Under the pieces are notes generated by a model, which was not told the origin of the DNA, did not search any database, and saw nothing but the letters and a program-made list of their open reading frames with translations. From Huiozyma naganishii CBS 8797 (Eukaryota; Ascomycota; Saccharomycetes; Saccharomycetales; Saccharomycetaceae), in contig NC_035930.1 in the NCBI RefSeq assembly GCF_000348985.1, positions 62,001 through 126,000 of the forward strand: 64,000 nt of DNA, read 5' to 3'. Position 1 is the stretch's first letter. Each line of letters opens with the position of its first letter. The position numbers were made by a program, and so were the translations under genes. Of the stretch, positions 29,365 through 37,288 are shown one piece after another.

Positions 29365-30372
29365 ATGAGTGCATTAGTAGGTGGATTGATCGATGGTAGT
29401 GGCGGCAGTCCCCTGGGACCACAGCTGAGCGACCACGCCCGAGAGTTGCACACGAAGATGCTGGGATCTGTAGCGGGAGTCCCCAAGATGTACACGCAGA
29501 AGGAACTACAGACGTTGTTACCCCTCGTGAAGTCGCTTGGAGACCTGATGATGATTGTGCAGGAGTTACTGGACCACAACCTGATCAAGCTCGTGAAGCA
29601 GAACAACGAGTTGAAGTTCCAAGCTGTGGATGCGAGCGAGGCCGCGAAGAAAACGGCAATGTCGTCCGAGGAGTCCCTCGTGTACTCGTACATCGAGGCG
29701 AGTGGCCGAGAAGGGATATGGTCCAAGACGATCAAAGCGCGGACCAACCTGCACCAGCACGTGGTCCTCAAGTGTCTCAAATCGTTGGAGTCGCAACGGT
29801 ACGTCAAGTCCGTGAAATCGGTGAAGTACCCCACCAGGAAGATCTACATGCTCTACAATCTACAGCCGAGTGTGGAGGTCACCGGTGGCCCCTGGTTCAC
29901 AGAGGGGGAACTCGACGTCGAGTTCATCAACTCCCTGCTGACGATCGTGTGGAGGTTTGTCGCAGAGAACACTTTCCCCAACGGGTTTGGAGACGACACC
30001 ACCACGCAGTCACGCGATGTACAGTACGTCCCTGGCCACAAGAGTTACTCCTCCACGGGCGAGATCCTCGAGTTCATCAGCGCGTCACAGGTGACTAACG
30101 TGCAGCTACGTGCAAGCGATATCCGTGCCCTGTGCGAGGTGCTACTGTACGACGACAAGCTGGAGCAGACGGGCCACGACTGCTACCGTGCGACACTGCA
30201 GTCACTGAACCAGCTGAGCGGTGGCGTAGAAGCGAACGAAGCGCGGGACCCAAAGGGAACCCAGCCGGCGCTATCAGACTGCGACGAGTTCTCCATCTTC
30301 GACCACTACAAAGTGGTGCCGCCCGTGCACAGCGACGCGGAGGCCGTGTTCTTCGACGAGTGGGTGCTGTAG
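29365..30372 (+). CDS. RPC34: RNA polymerase III subunit C34
   Basis: 335 residues from the preferred start (S. cerevisiae 317). Rpc34 (Rpc6) belongs to the Rpc82-Rpc34-Rpc31 heterotrimer of RNA polymerase III and contacts TFIIIB (Brf1) for initiation. It shows tandem winged-helix domains; the span EALVYSYIEASGREGIWSK-type to YVKSVKSVK is nearly identical to yeast, and WFTEGELDVEFINSLL is conserved. The C-terminal part carries the Fe-S domain cysteine near CEVLLYDDKLE; the end FFDEWVL matches. An in-frame ATG at 29287 would add 26 residues (MSCWGCSC...PLPPPL), but similarity starts around the second ATG (MSALVGGL), so I chose 29365. In S. cerevisiae this gene is YNR003C, next to ATO2 (YNR002C). 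Confidence 0.94.
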   Translation: MSALVGGLIDGSGGSPLGPQLSDHARELHTKMLGSVAGVPKMYTQKELQTLLPLVKSLGDLMMIVQELLDHNLIKLVKQNNELKFQAVDASEAAKKTAMSSEESLVYSYIEASGREGIWSKTIKARTNLHQHVVLKCLKSLESQRYVKSVKSVKYPTRKIYMLYNLQPSVEVTGGPWFTEGELDVEFINSLLTIVWRFVAENTFPNGFGDDTTTQSRDVQYVPGHKSYSSTGEILEFISASQVTNVQLRASDIRALCEVLLYDDKLEQTGHDCYRATLQSLNQLSGGVEANEARDPKGTQPALSDCDEFSIFDHYKVVPPVHSDAEAVFFDEWVL

Positions 30373-30745
30373 CGGGGTCTGGGTGCCGGACGAGCGGAGC
30401 GCCGACTGCTCTTTACCCCGAGCCCCCGCTCCGTCCCAAAGGGGGAACGCCCGGCCCGCCGCGAGATCTTGGAGTAAAAGACAATGGCGGCGGCGGGAAG
30501 GCGTTGGGGTAAAAAAAGGAGGGGAAAGGCGGAGATGGGCGGCTAAAAAAGAAAGAGGTTGGGTGGCAATTGAGGGTCCACCGTGCGCGCCTGTGTGACG
30601 CTCGCTCTTATTTTTTTGTATATAAGGAGCGAGGGGATACCGGATTCTGTTTCCCCCTCGGTGGTTTCCCGGAATGGTATGATACACTGGAGACTGAACT
30701 GTATAGTACTAACACACATAACACATAGCACATAACACACGCGCA
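30373..30745 (+). promoter_or_regulatory. ADY2 promoter with Cat8 (CSRE) and Adr1-type sites
   Basis: 373 bp. At 30387-30398 the minus strand reads TCCGCTCGTCCG, which fits every position of the carbon-source response element consensus YCCNYTNRKCCG bound by Cat8/Sip4. Two TTGGRG Adr1-type cores follow at 30469-30474 (TTGGAG) and 30504-30509 (TTGGGG). A TATA box (TATATAAGG) is at about 30618-30626, some 120 bp before the ATG. Known: S. cerevisiae ADY2 is glucose-repressed and Cat8/Adr1-dependent. The consensus is recalled, not searched. Confidence 0.6.
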
Positions 30746-31552
30746 ATGTCTGACAAGGAAAACATGAGTGGGAACACTGACCTGGAGAACCAGATCCCTG
30801 GGAACGATAATGACAATGGGTCCATTGGGAGAATCTACACGAGCGGTGCTCACGACGAGTACGTGTACATTGGGAGGCAGAAGTTCTTGAAATCTGACCT
30901 GTACGGTGCCTTCGGTGGTACGTTGCAGCCTGGGCTCGCTCCTGCGTCCACGCACCGGTTTGGGAACCCTGCGCCATTGGGGTTGTCCGCCTTCGCGTTG
31001 ACCACTTTTGTTCTGTCCATGTTTAACGCCCACGCTCAGGGGATTGTCACTCCAAACGTCGTCGTTGGGTTGGCAATGTTCTACGGTGGTCTCGTACAGT
31101 TGATTGCAGGTATCTGGGAGATCGCTCTGGAGAACACTTTCGGTGGTACTGCTCTGTGCTCCTACGGTGGGTTCTGGTTGTCCTTTGCAGCAATATACAT
31201 CCCCTGGTTCGGTATCCTGGAGGCCTACAAGGTCAAGGAGAGCGACTTGGGAAACGCTTTAGGGTTCTACTTGCTGGGTTGGAGTATCTTTACCTTCGGT
31301 TTGACCATGTGCACTTTGAAATCAACGGTAATGTTCTTCCTGTTGTTTTTCTTACTGGCGATAACTTTCCTACTGCTTTCCATCGGGGAATTTACACACA
31401 AGTACGGTGTCACAAGAGCAGGTGGGGTTCTAGGTGTCGTTGTCGCATTCATAGCATGGTACAACGCCTACGCAGGTGTCGCCACAAGACAGAACTCGTA
31501 CCTATTGGCAAAGGCCATCCCCTTACCCGCTACAGAGAAGACCATCTTTTAA
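30746..31552 (+). CDS. ADY2: Acetate/ammonium transporter of the Gpr1/Fun34/YaaH family (Ady2/Ato)
   Basis: 268 residues (S. cerevisiae Ady2 283). A plasma-membrane acetate:proton symporter that also contributes to ammonium export. The N-terminal hydrophilic tail (MSDKENMSGNTDLEN) is nearly the same as Ady2. The signature FGNPAPLGLSAFALTTF, the constriction motif FYGGLVQLIAGIWE and six hydrophobic spans follow, ending TEKTIF. It could equally be called ATO2, its whole-genome-duplication paralogue. Neighbour RPC34 recalls YNR003C-YNR002C, while ADP1 recalls YCR011C-YCR010C, so this locus looks like the undivided ancestor of both. The promoter suggests control by carbon source. Confidence 0.93.
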   Translation: MSDKENMSGNTDLENQIPGNDNDNGSIGRIYTSGAHDEYVYIGRQKFLKSDLYGAFGGTLQPGLAPASTHRFGNPAPLGLSAFALTTFVLSMFNAHAQGIVTPNVVVGLAMFYGGLVQLIAGIWEIALENTFGGTALCSYGGFWLSFAAIYIPWFGILEAYKVKESDLGNALGFYLLGWSIFTFGLTMCTLKSTVMFFLLFFLLAITFLLLSIGEFTHKYGVTRAGGVLGVVVAFIAWYNAYAGVATRQNSYLLAKAIPLPATEKTIF

Positions 31553-31784
31553 ACGGAAATTCATATTATTATAAACTACTTTCTTCTACCCCCCCCTTTT
31601 AACGACAACTAACGCATTTTATTTTTAGCGTCTAATTTAAATTTTAACGACTCTTTTCCTCTCTCTCTATAATAAAAAAAATGAAGGATACTGTGCTACT
31701 TTGTATAATACAAACATCTGTACTTGAAGGGCAAGAAGAAGCTCAACGGATATTGTCTCTTTGCTTTTAATGAATGGAATATAT

Positions 31785-33776
31785 TTAGACCTCTAAAAAA
31801 TATAACAGTGTGTCTAAAACATCTTCTGAATCAAAGATGGGGCCATCGGAGACAACACCGACACTGTCGTTCTCACTGTCACTGCTGTAAAGTTGCCCGG
31901 GGGAGGCAGACTTCATGTCAAACTGGCTTTGCAAAACTGGTCCCTCTTCCATGCCAGACTGGCCAATACCGGTCACTAGCAACTCACCGACATTCACAAC
32001 CCTCGTCTCACACAGCTTGAAATTGCTACGCAGACACAGAAGCGAGTGTCTCCCCACTGTCGTCGCGTTGCAACAGGCCACGAAAATACGGAACGCAACC
32101 AAGTACACACTCTCCACAGTCTTGCGGAGTTCACAGTTACTACCCGCAACGGAATGCTCACGGTACAGTGACAAAACACTGAATGCATGGTAGACACTGT
32201 AAATAGCGTACCAGTACTCCGCGGTGAATAGTTTCTCCCTTACCAACTCCAAAAAAGTACGCAAGATGGCAAGCGATACCTCCACGCAACGGGTCGCCAT
32301 CGAGATCTGATATTGCAACCCAACGTGCAAGTTTGCATCCAGCACTACGTACCCAAGGAAGGGCCGATACAACACGAGCTGGGTCAGACACCGGTCCAGC
32401 CGGAGTAACTTACAGGGGAGCACGTAGGGCCCCGTTTCGTGCCCCAATCGTAGGGGTTCCGGTAGATCGCGGCGCCAGGACTCGATCTCGCGCTCCAGCG
32501 ATGAGATGTGCTCGCGGATCGTATCAACCTGGGACAGAGTCGCCCCCAGGGTGAACGTGGAGGTGTACTCGTACACGTGAGAGAGCACCGTCATCAGTCT
32601 CGTGTGCTCGTTGTTCATACCACAGCTGCTGATCCGGGTCGTGTCCCCAGCAGTCGTGCCAAGCGGCTCTTGGATTCCAAGAACTGTGATTCTGTCATCG
32701 TCAATATCCAAGGGGATCTCTTGGTCGATTAGTGTGTCAGATAGAGTCGTTGGAAACCCCAACAGACTAGTCAGGTACGCGTTCATCTTGTAAATAGACC
32801 AGAAGAGCCGTTTTTTCACCTCATCTTCGATCACTGTGGGGCCCACAAGCGAGGACTTGAGATGGTACCCCTCCCTGATGGAGCTCCGTAGAGCAATCCC
32901 AATCAGGTTGTGTGCAGCGCTCAAATCAGCACAGAATTGTAAGTATAAAGACATCATGAAAACGGTCTGGATGGTACGCAAATCGGAAACACAGTATAGA
33001 TCGATCAACCGTTTCGAATAGGAGAAAAAGGACCCCCCATGGTCGCCACAGTATCGCTGCAAGATCGTCAACTCTGTGTTTGAGCTCGTATGGGAGAACA
33101 ATGATCCAACAGCCAGTACGGAGTAAATGAGCGCCTCGTTTGCGCTGCTCCACGCCACGGACGAGTCCTCGTCATACAGGGAGTCTAAAATCTTCACAAT
33201 GGTAGGTCGGTGGTAAAACCGGAATAACACGCACGCTTTATTCCAGGCAAGAATTATAAGTTTCAGAGCAACATCCCTAGGAGGTAAGATATGCTCCAGT
33301 CTCGGATCCGTGTTCACCAAACCAGCTGGAACTTCCCTGTCCGGACTCTTTTCCATCCACGCTAGCAGATTTTTCTTCACGGTTTCGTCCTTTGAGGTTA
33401 TGCATTTCTCCAATGTCTGCCGCAGTTGCGAGTTAAGCGACAAGTTCGTGTGAGGCGGTCGATTATAGTTTTGGTCTTTTTGATCTGTTATGTTTTCAAT
33501 CGGGGCCACTGTGGAGTCCAGTGCATACAACGAAGAGGATTTCGCAGAAAATGCCTCCCTAGTTGTGCTGCCATGCGATGCGTTCTTGTATATACACTGG
33601 TAGTGATTTTTCGTACAGAAGGAGCAAGGCACCCGCCCATCGCACTTCCTTTTCTTCCTCCTGCACATCGAACACGCCGTTCTAACACGCTGTTCCTTCA
33701 GTTGTAATTGTCTGGTGACAGAATTTGCAGACAGAACAAGCATCTTCGGCTGTCTGTCTGGCTTGAGTCCGTTCAT
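31785..33776 (-). CDS. Zn2Cys6 fungal transcription factor, target unknown
   Basis: Predicted 663 residues. A Gal4-type binuclear zinc cluster is complete at C35, C38, C45, C51, C54 and C61 (CX2CX6CX5CX2CX6C, within CSMCRRKKRKCDGRVPCSFC), preceded by basic residues. A fungal-specific middle-homology region follows (about 180-500: FYHRPTIVKILDSLY, REGYHLKSS, RLFWSIYKMNAYLT). The extreme C terminus is acidic with spaced hydrophobics (FDSEDVLDTLLYFLEV), resembling an activation domain. I do not recognise a specific S. cerevisiae orthologue, and none lies between ADY2 and its neighbours there. Start at 33776; a second ATG at codon 12 is possible. Convergent with ADY2; the function might relate to the neighbouring acetate transporter, but nothing proves it. 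Confidence 0.85.
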   Translation of the reverse strand: MNGLKPDRQPKMLVLSANSVTRQLQLKEQRVRTACSMCRRKKRKCDGRVPCSFCTKNHYQCIYKNASHGSTTREAFSAKSSSLYALDSTVAPIENITDQKDQNYNRPPHTNLSLNSQLRQTLEKCITSKDETVKKNLLAWMEKSPDREVPAGLVNTDPRLEHILPPRDVALKLIILAWNKACVLFRFYHRPTIVKILDSLYDEDSSVAWSSANEALIYSVLAVGSLFSHTSSNTELTILQRYCGDHGGSFFSYSKRLIDLYCVSDLRTIQTVFMMSLYLQFCADLSAAHNLIGIALRSSIREGYHLKSSLVGPTVIEDEVKKRLFWSIYKMNAYLTSLLGFPTTLSDTLIDQEIPLDIDDDRITVLGIQEPLGTTAGDTTRISSCGMNNEHTRLMTVLSHVYEYTSTFTLGATLSQVDTIREHISSLEREIESWRRDLPEPLRLGHETGPYVLPCKLLRLDRCLTQLVLYRPFLGYVVLDANLHVGLQYQISMATRCVEVSLAILRTFLELVREKLFTAEYWYAIYSVYHAFSVLSLYREHSVAGSNCELRKTVESVYLVAFRIFVACCNATTVGRHSLLCLRSNFKLCETRVVNVGELLVTGIGQSGMEEGPVLQSQFDMKSASPGQLYSSDSENDSVGVVSDGPIFDSEDVLDTLLYFLEV

Positions 33777-35671
33777 CCCTCAGTATGGTTTGATCGGGAC
33801 AATAAGACAGTCGTAGAACCGCCAGTCTTACTTGCTATGCTCAATCGTCTCCTCTCAAAGACGTAGTAACTAGTGGTTCCAATACAAATAGCCACAATCG
33901 GATCCCAAATTCTACCCAACAGATATGGCGCGTGTTTTGTCATTTACAATTACCAGCCAGGCGAAAGGGCGTACACAATAAAGATCTTAAAGAAGAAAGC
34001 TGCCGTTACCACCCTCAAATACCAAAGGATAACGGAGGGAGTGCAGCAAACGGTTGTATTGTTACTAACGTTTGTTCGTCCCGCTGGCTCCAATCAAACA
34101 GAACGTTATTGAAAGTTCTTGAGTCATTGAAAAATTGGCGACGGAAAGAAAATATACAAAATGCCGTTTTCAAGAATTGAACTGGAGATCATTTTTGGGA
34201 GGAAAGACGCAGAGATGCAAGTGCTTGCGGATACTGTGATTTGTACAGAGATGCAGCTGGAAACGGAAGGTTCCTACTCTTTGCTCCGTCTTCTTTCTCA
34301 GAATCACGTTAGGACATATTGTAGGGGACTGTGTCTGAGGGACACGATACGAGCTTGGCAAAGTTCTCCACTGCTTTTACACTTAAGAGTGTGTCCCGTT
34401 AAAATTATCTCTTGTATATACTACTAGCTAAATTGTTAATGATATAATGATCTCGTTGCTCTGATAATGCAGGAGAAATCCACCATCCCTGACAACCATC
34501 CACTAAACCTTCTTTCAAGAGGCAGTATTGAATTTGTTCAACCTCTCGTCCAATTCATCAATGACTTTTGTCGTTGGTGATATGGTTGGTGCAACCACCG
34601 TCTAGATATTGCTCAAGCTTTAAGGTTGTCTCCTTTTTATTGGTGCTAAAGGCAGCATTCATATTAGCCAATAAAACAACTGTATGAATCTGGGCTAACA
34701 GAGTGTCAGTCGGCTTTTTCGCCTTCATTTTCTGGCACTGGTCACTTGGATGTCCACTCTTGCAATTCTTACAGTGCTTAAGGTCACTCTTTCTAAGCTG
34801 GGTGTGTTTAACGATCAGGGCGGAAGAAGTTACCGAGGGTTCCTTGGGAAGCTTTGTCAGCGCTCATAAGCTGTTGAAAAGGGTTTAAGTTTTTCAAGTA
34901 TCAATTGTTAAGGTTATCCATAGTCTATATATAATAAAGTGGGTAATTATGTGTTTATCTTTATTTGGGAACTGCTGTGGTGATCCTCTGTGACCACTAT
35001 AACCAGCGTCTAATCTTTCTTTAATATATCAACTTTGTTTCAAATAAGTTTTTAATATTTATTAGCTTTTTAAAGAAAGTAATATAATGGCACGGGGAAA
35101 TTGAAAAAACATAAATATTAAAAATATTGAGGTGATACCCTGGGAAGGCCTGCTCTGGGTCCTGTGCGGATGACTCTGTAGTAAATGATACGTTGTTAGT
35201 AGTGCGTCGAGAAGAGCCTCGGAAGGTAGTGTTTCGTTTGGTAGTAGTTCGTGGGGGACGGGTTTGTGATTTCATGTTGGGACAACATTCAAAGATCACC
35301 TCTTTACAATTCCCCTTGAATACTTGAAACCAAAGTCTCTACGTTGTAAGCCTTTCATTCATATCTTACGGTGTACCGGTAGTTGCGGTACATAGATTTG
35401 CTTTGAGAGATACAGAGGGAAGCAACCATTCAAGACAATCCTCCGCACAAAAGCCCTTACTCAATTACGCACCTGATCTAAGTGTTCCTGATTGTTTTAG
35501 TGGTCAAAGTTCGGACTCACTCCGCATAAATCGGTCATTAGAAAATAAGAAAAATTAAGATGTGAAGATCAAAAGCCCTTTTTTTTGCCGTCACATAAGA
35601 CAAGAGGAGACGTTATTGGAGGTGAAGTCTGTTTGCTAACCGTTAAATCAGCAGCGGTTTTCTTTGAGGGT
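33777..35671. other. Gene-poor interval with transposon fossil between two synteny blocks
   Basis: About 1.9 kb without an intact gene. It contains the upstream region of the Zn2Cys6 factor, short open frames of no recognisable family (33873-34427), a decayed Ty1/copia gag-protease piece at 34561-34863 (listed separately) with possible gag-like debris up to about 34925, and an AT-rich segment at 35000-35130. The latter carries a perfect 11-bp match to the yeast ARS core (minus strand ATTTATGTTTT, 35106-35116). A TGTTGGGACAACA palindrome lies at 35275-35287. The last ~350 bp are presumably the AIM14 promoter. Confidence 0.6.
34561..34863 (-). mobile_element. Decayed Ty1/copia-type retrotransposon remnant (gag zinc knuckle to protease)
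   Basis: On the minus strand a frame of about 101 codons stays open from 34863 to 34561. It encodes a retroviral-type zinc knuckle CKNCKSGHPSDQC (34735-34773; one residue short of the canonical CX2CX4HX4C). About 42 residues on is LDGGCTNHITND (34570-34608), the layout of a copia-class aspartic protease active site, which is normally D-S/T-G. Two TGA stops follow at once (34555-34560) and the coding trace shifts frame. Upstream, a gag-like start (MDNLNN, stop, YLKNLNPFQQLMSAD) lies in another frame near 34870-34925. The order gag knuckle then protease, and the NHITND residues, suggest a Ty4/Tsu4-like element, but the subfamily is uncertain. No integrase, reverse transcriptase or clear LTR is seen. 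Inactive. Confidence 0.65.
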
Positions 35672-37288
35672 ATGATGCCTGTGTCTGCTGAGCTTTTCAA
35701 GAGACACGGTAACACCCATTACGCGAATATTGGGTACGGTTACTATGTGCTCGCCGTAAGCGTGGTCTACGTTGCATTTCTTTACGGTATCAAGTTTATA
35801 CCGAGGAAATGGAGTCAGAGCAATAGATTCTTGAGATATGTTACCGGTTTGAGCGTACCACTCCACTTATTGATCTTAATGCTACCAATCTTTGTGCCGT
35901 TTGTTCATCACTATTCCTTCCGTGAACACGTATCGGTTTATATCAAACGGGTTGGAAGATTAAGTTACGTTTTACTCTCGTTAAATCTGTTTCTTACGTT
36001 AAGGTCACCAATTTCACCGTTTAGAACTCTTTACGAATATGCGGATTTTTTACCACTTCATAAATGGTTATCCCGTTTGATAGTAATTTTGGGATTAGTC
36101 CACGGTATTTGGTTTGTTGCCAAATGGGCAAATGACCCTAATGTGTCCCTTGTTGAGAAAATGTGGCATAAGAAACGAAATACCGTTGGAATTTTAATAT
36201 CTGTACAGTGCTTACTACTTATTATACTTTCTTTGAGAACAATAAGACGGAAATGGTATTGGTTGTTTTACTTCAACCATAACATAACAAACATCGGCTT
36301 ACTATTCCTCACGGCGGTCCATGCTCGCCCCAATATCGTCAAACCTTACATTTTCATCAATTGTCTGTTGGTTATTGTCCATGGAGTGAACCGTATCTGG
36401 AATGTCCAAAGAATGGAGATCAATTACAAGCTGAGATGTGGTGGTGGTGAATCCAATTTTGTCATTGTTTCATTGCCCCTCACGCGCCCAACAACGGAAA
36501 CGTTGGAATGTTCGCACGTTAGAGTGAGCCCCTATCGAATCTACAACCCACTGTACTGGCTGACAGCGTCTCACCCATACACTGTCGTCGAGCAGACGGA
36601 GAACGATTTGAAACTCGTCATAAACGAGTCCACATTCAAAATGATTCCGGAGAAACAGTACTCTGTACAATTCTGTGGGTTCTCAGACAATGCGGAAAGT
36701 CCAATAACACGTTCCATACCGGAGGACCCCTGTACGAGAATAGTCATTGTTGCAGGCGGTAGTGGGATATCGTACACGATCCCCTTTTACAGACAACTTA
36801 CACAGAGGACGCAGTATACGAATGTACAGTTCGTGTGGATAACGAGGCGCCTTGAGGAGTACGAATTCATTGAGCAGAACTTGAGGGGCCTTCTACCGGA
36901 GACCGCAGAGATATACGTCACTGGGAACCCACTACAAGAACAAAGGGCGATAATCACCACCACAACACCCGCGATGCACCAAGATGGGGGTACTGAGGGG
37001 TTGGACTTCGAAGCGATCGAGTTGGGACAGTGGACACCGCAGCAGCAGCAGCAGCAGCAGAAGCAGCAGCCCGGAGGGGAACAACGTAAAATTCACTCCG
37101 GTAGATTCGAGTGGGGAGCGCTACTTGGAAGATCCGGCAGCGCGGTAACCGGAGAACAACCGGCCGAAGGTGATCGTGGCGGCGGGACGTGGCTGCTCTC
37201 CTGCGGGCCGGAATCGCTCGTGGACTCTGCCAGTCGATTCGCGCAGGAGAACGGGTACGGCGTCCAAAAGGAGTCGTACTCGGTGTGA
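35672..37288 (+). CDS. AIM14: Aim14/Yno1, ferric-reductase-like NADPH oxidase
   Basis: Predicted 538 residues (S. cerevisiae 570). An ER/perinuclear membrane flavocytochrome that produces superoxide (Yno1) and belongs to the Fre/Nox family. A seven-span membrane region contains two bis-histidine pairs for two b-type hemes: H130/H144 (HKWLSRLIVILGLVH) and H203/H217 (HNITNIGLLFLTAVH). FAD-binding follows (SHPYTVVEQ), then a nucleotide-binding motif GGSGIS and the C-terminal LLSCGP. A low-complexity insert with seven consecutive glutamines (residues 457-463, CAG codons) sits before the CGP motif, where the family is variable. The ATG at 35672 (MMPVSAELFKRHG) aligns with the S. cerevisiae N terminus; the frame upstream lacks an ATG. 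Start of the YGL160W-type block. Confidence 0.92.
   Translation: MMPVSAELFKRHGNTHYANIGYGYYVLAVSVVYVAFLYGIKFIPRKWSQSNRFLRYVTGLSVPLHLLILMLPIFVPFVHHYSFREHVSVYIKRVGRLSYVLLSLNLFLTLRSPISPFRTLYEYADFLPLHKWLSRLIVILGLVHGIWFVAKWANDPNVSLVEKMWHKKRNTVGILISVQCLLLIILSLRTIRRKWYWLFYFNHNITNIGLLFLTAVHARPNIVKPYIFINCLLVIVHGVNRIWNVQRMEINYKLRCGGGESNFVIVSLPLTRPTTETLECSHVRVSPYRIYNPLYWLTASHPYTVVEQTENDLKLVINESTFKMIPEKQYSVQFCGFSDNAESPITRSIPEDPCTRIVIVAGGSGISYTIPFYRQLTQRTQYTNVQFVWITRRLEEYEFIEQNLRGLLPETAEIYVTGNPLQEQRAIITTTTPAMHQDGGTEGLDFEAIELGQWTPQQQQQQQKQQPGGEQRKIHSGRFEWGALLGRSGSAVTGEQPAEGDRGGGTWLLSCGPESLVDSASRFAQENGYGVQKESYSV

Noticed and set aside
30707..30713. TACTAAC branch-point sequence just upstream of the ADY2 ATG, suggesting a 5' UTR intron
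   Set aside because: The nearest donor-like GTATGA (30677) is only about 25 nt away, too close for a yeast intron; the other candidate, GTATAT, is the TATA box. The protein N terminus is complete without splicing.
33873..34427. Short plus-strand frames of 79-88 codons between the transcription factor and AIM14
   Set aside because: No recognisable motif, and the longest begins at a non-ATG codon; treated as intergenic.
35275..35287. TGTTGGGACAACA palindrome, reminiscent of abutting Ty LTR ends (TGTTG...CAACA)
   Set aside because: No second LTR copy, target-site duplication or primer-binding site could be recognised nearby, so it is not called as an LTR.
35021..35299. 92-codon minus-strand frame beside the Ty remnant
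   Set aside because: Composition changes abruptly within it, there is no family similarity, and it may only be eroded LTR or intergenic DNA.
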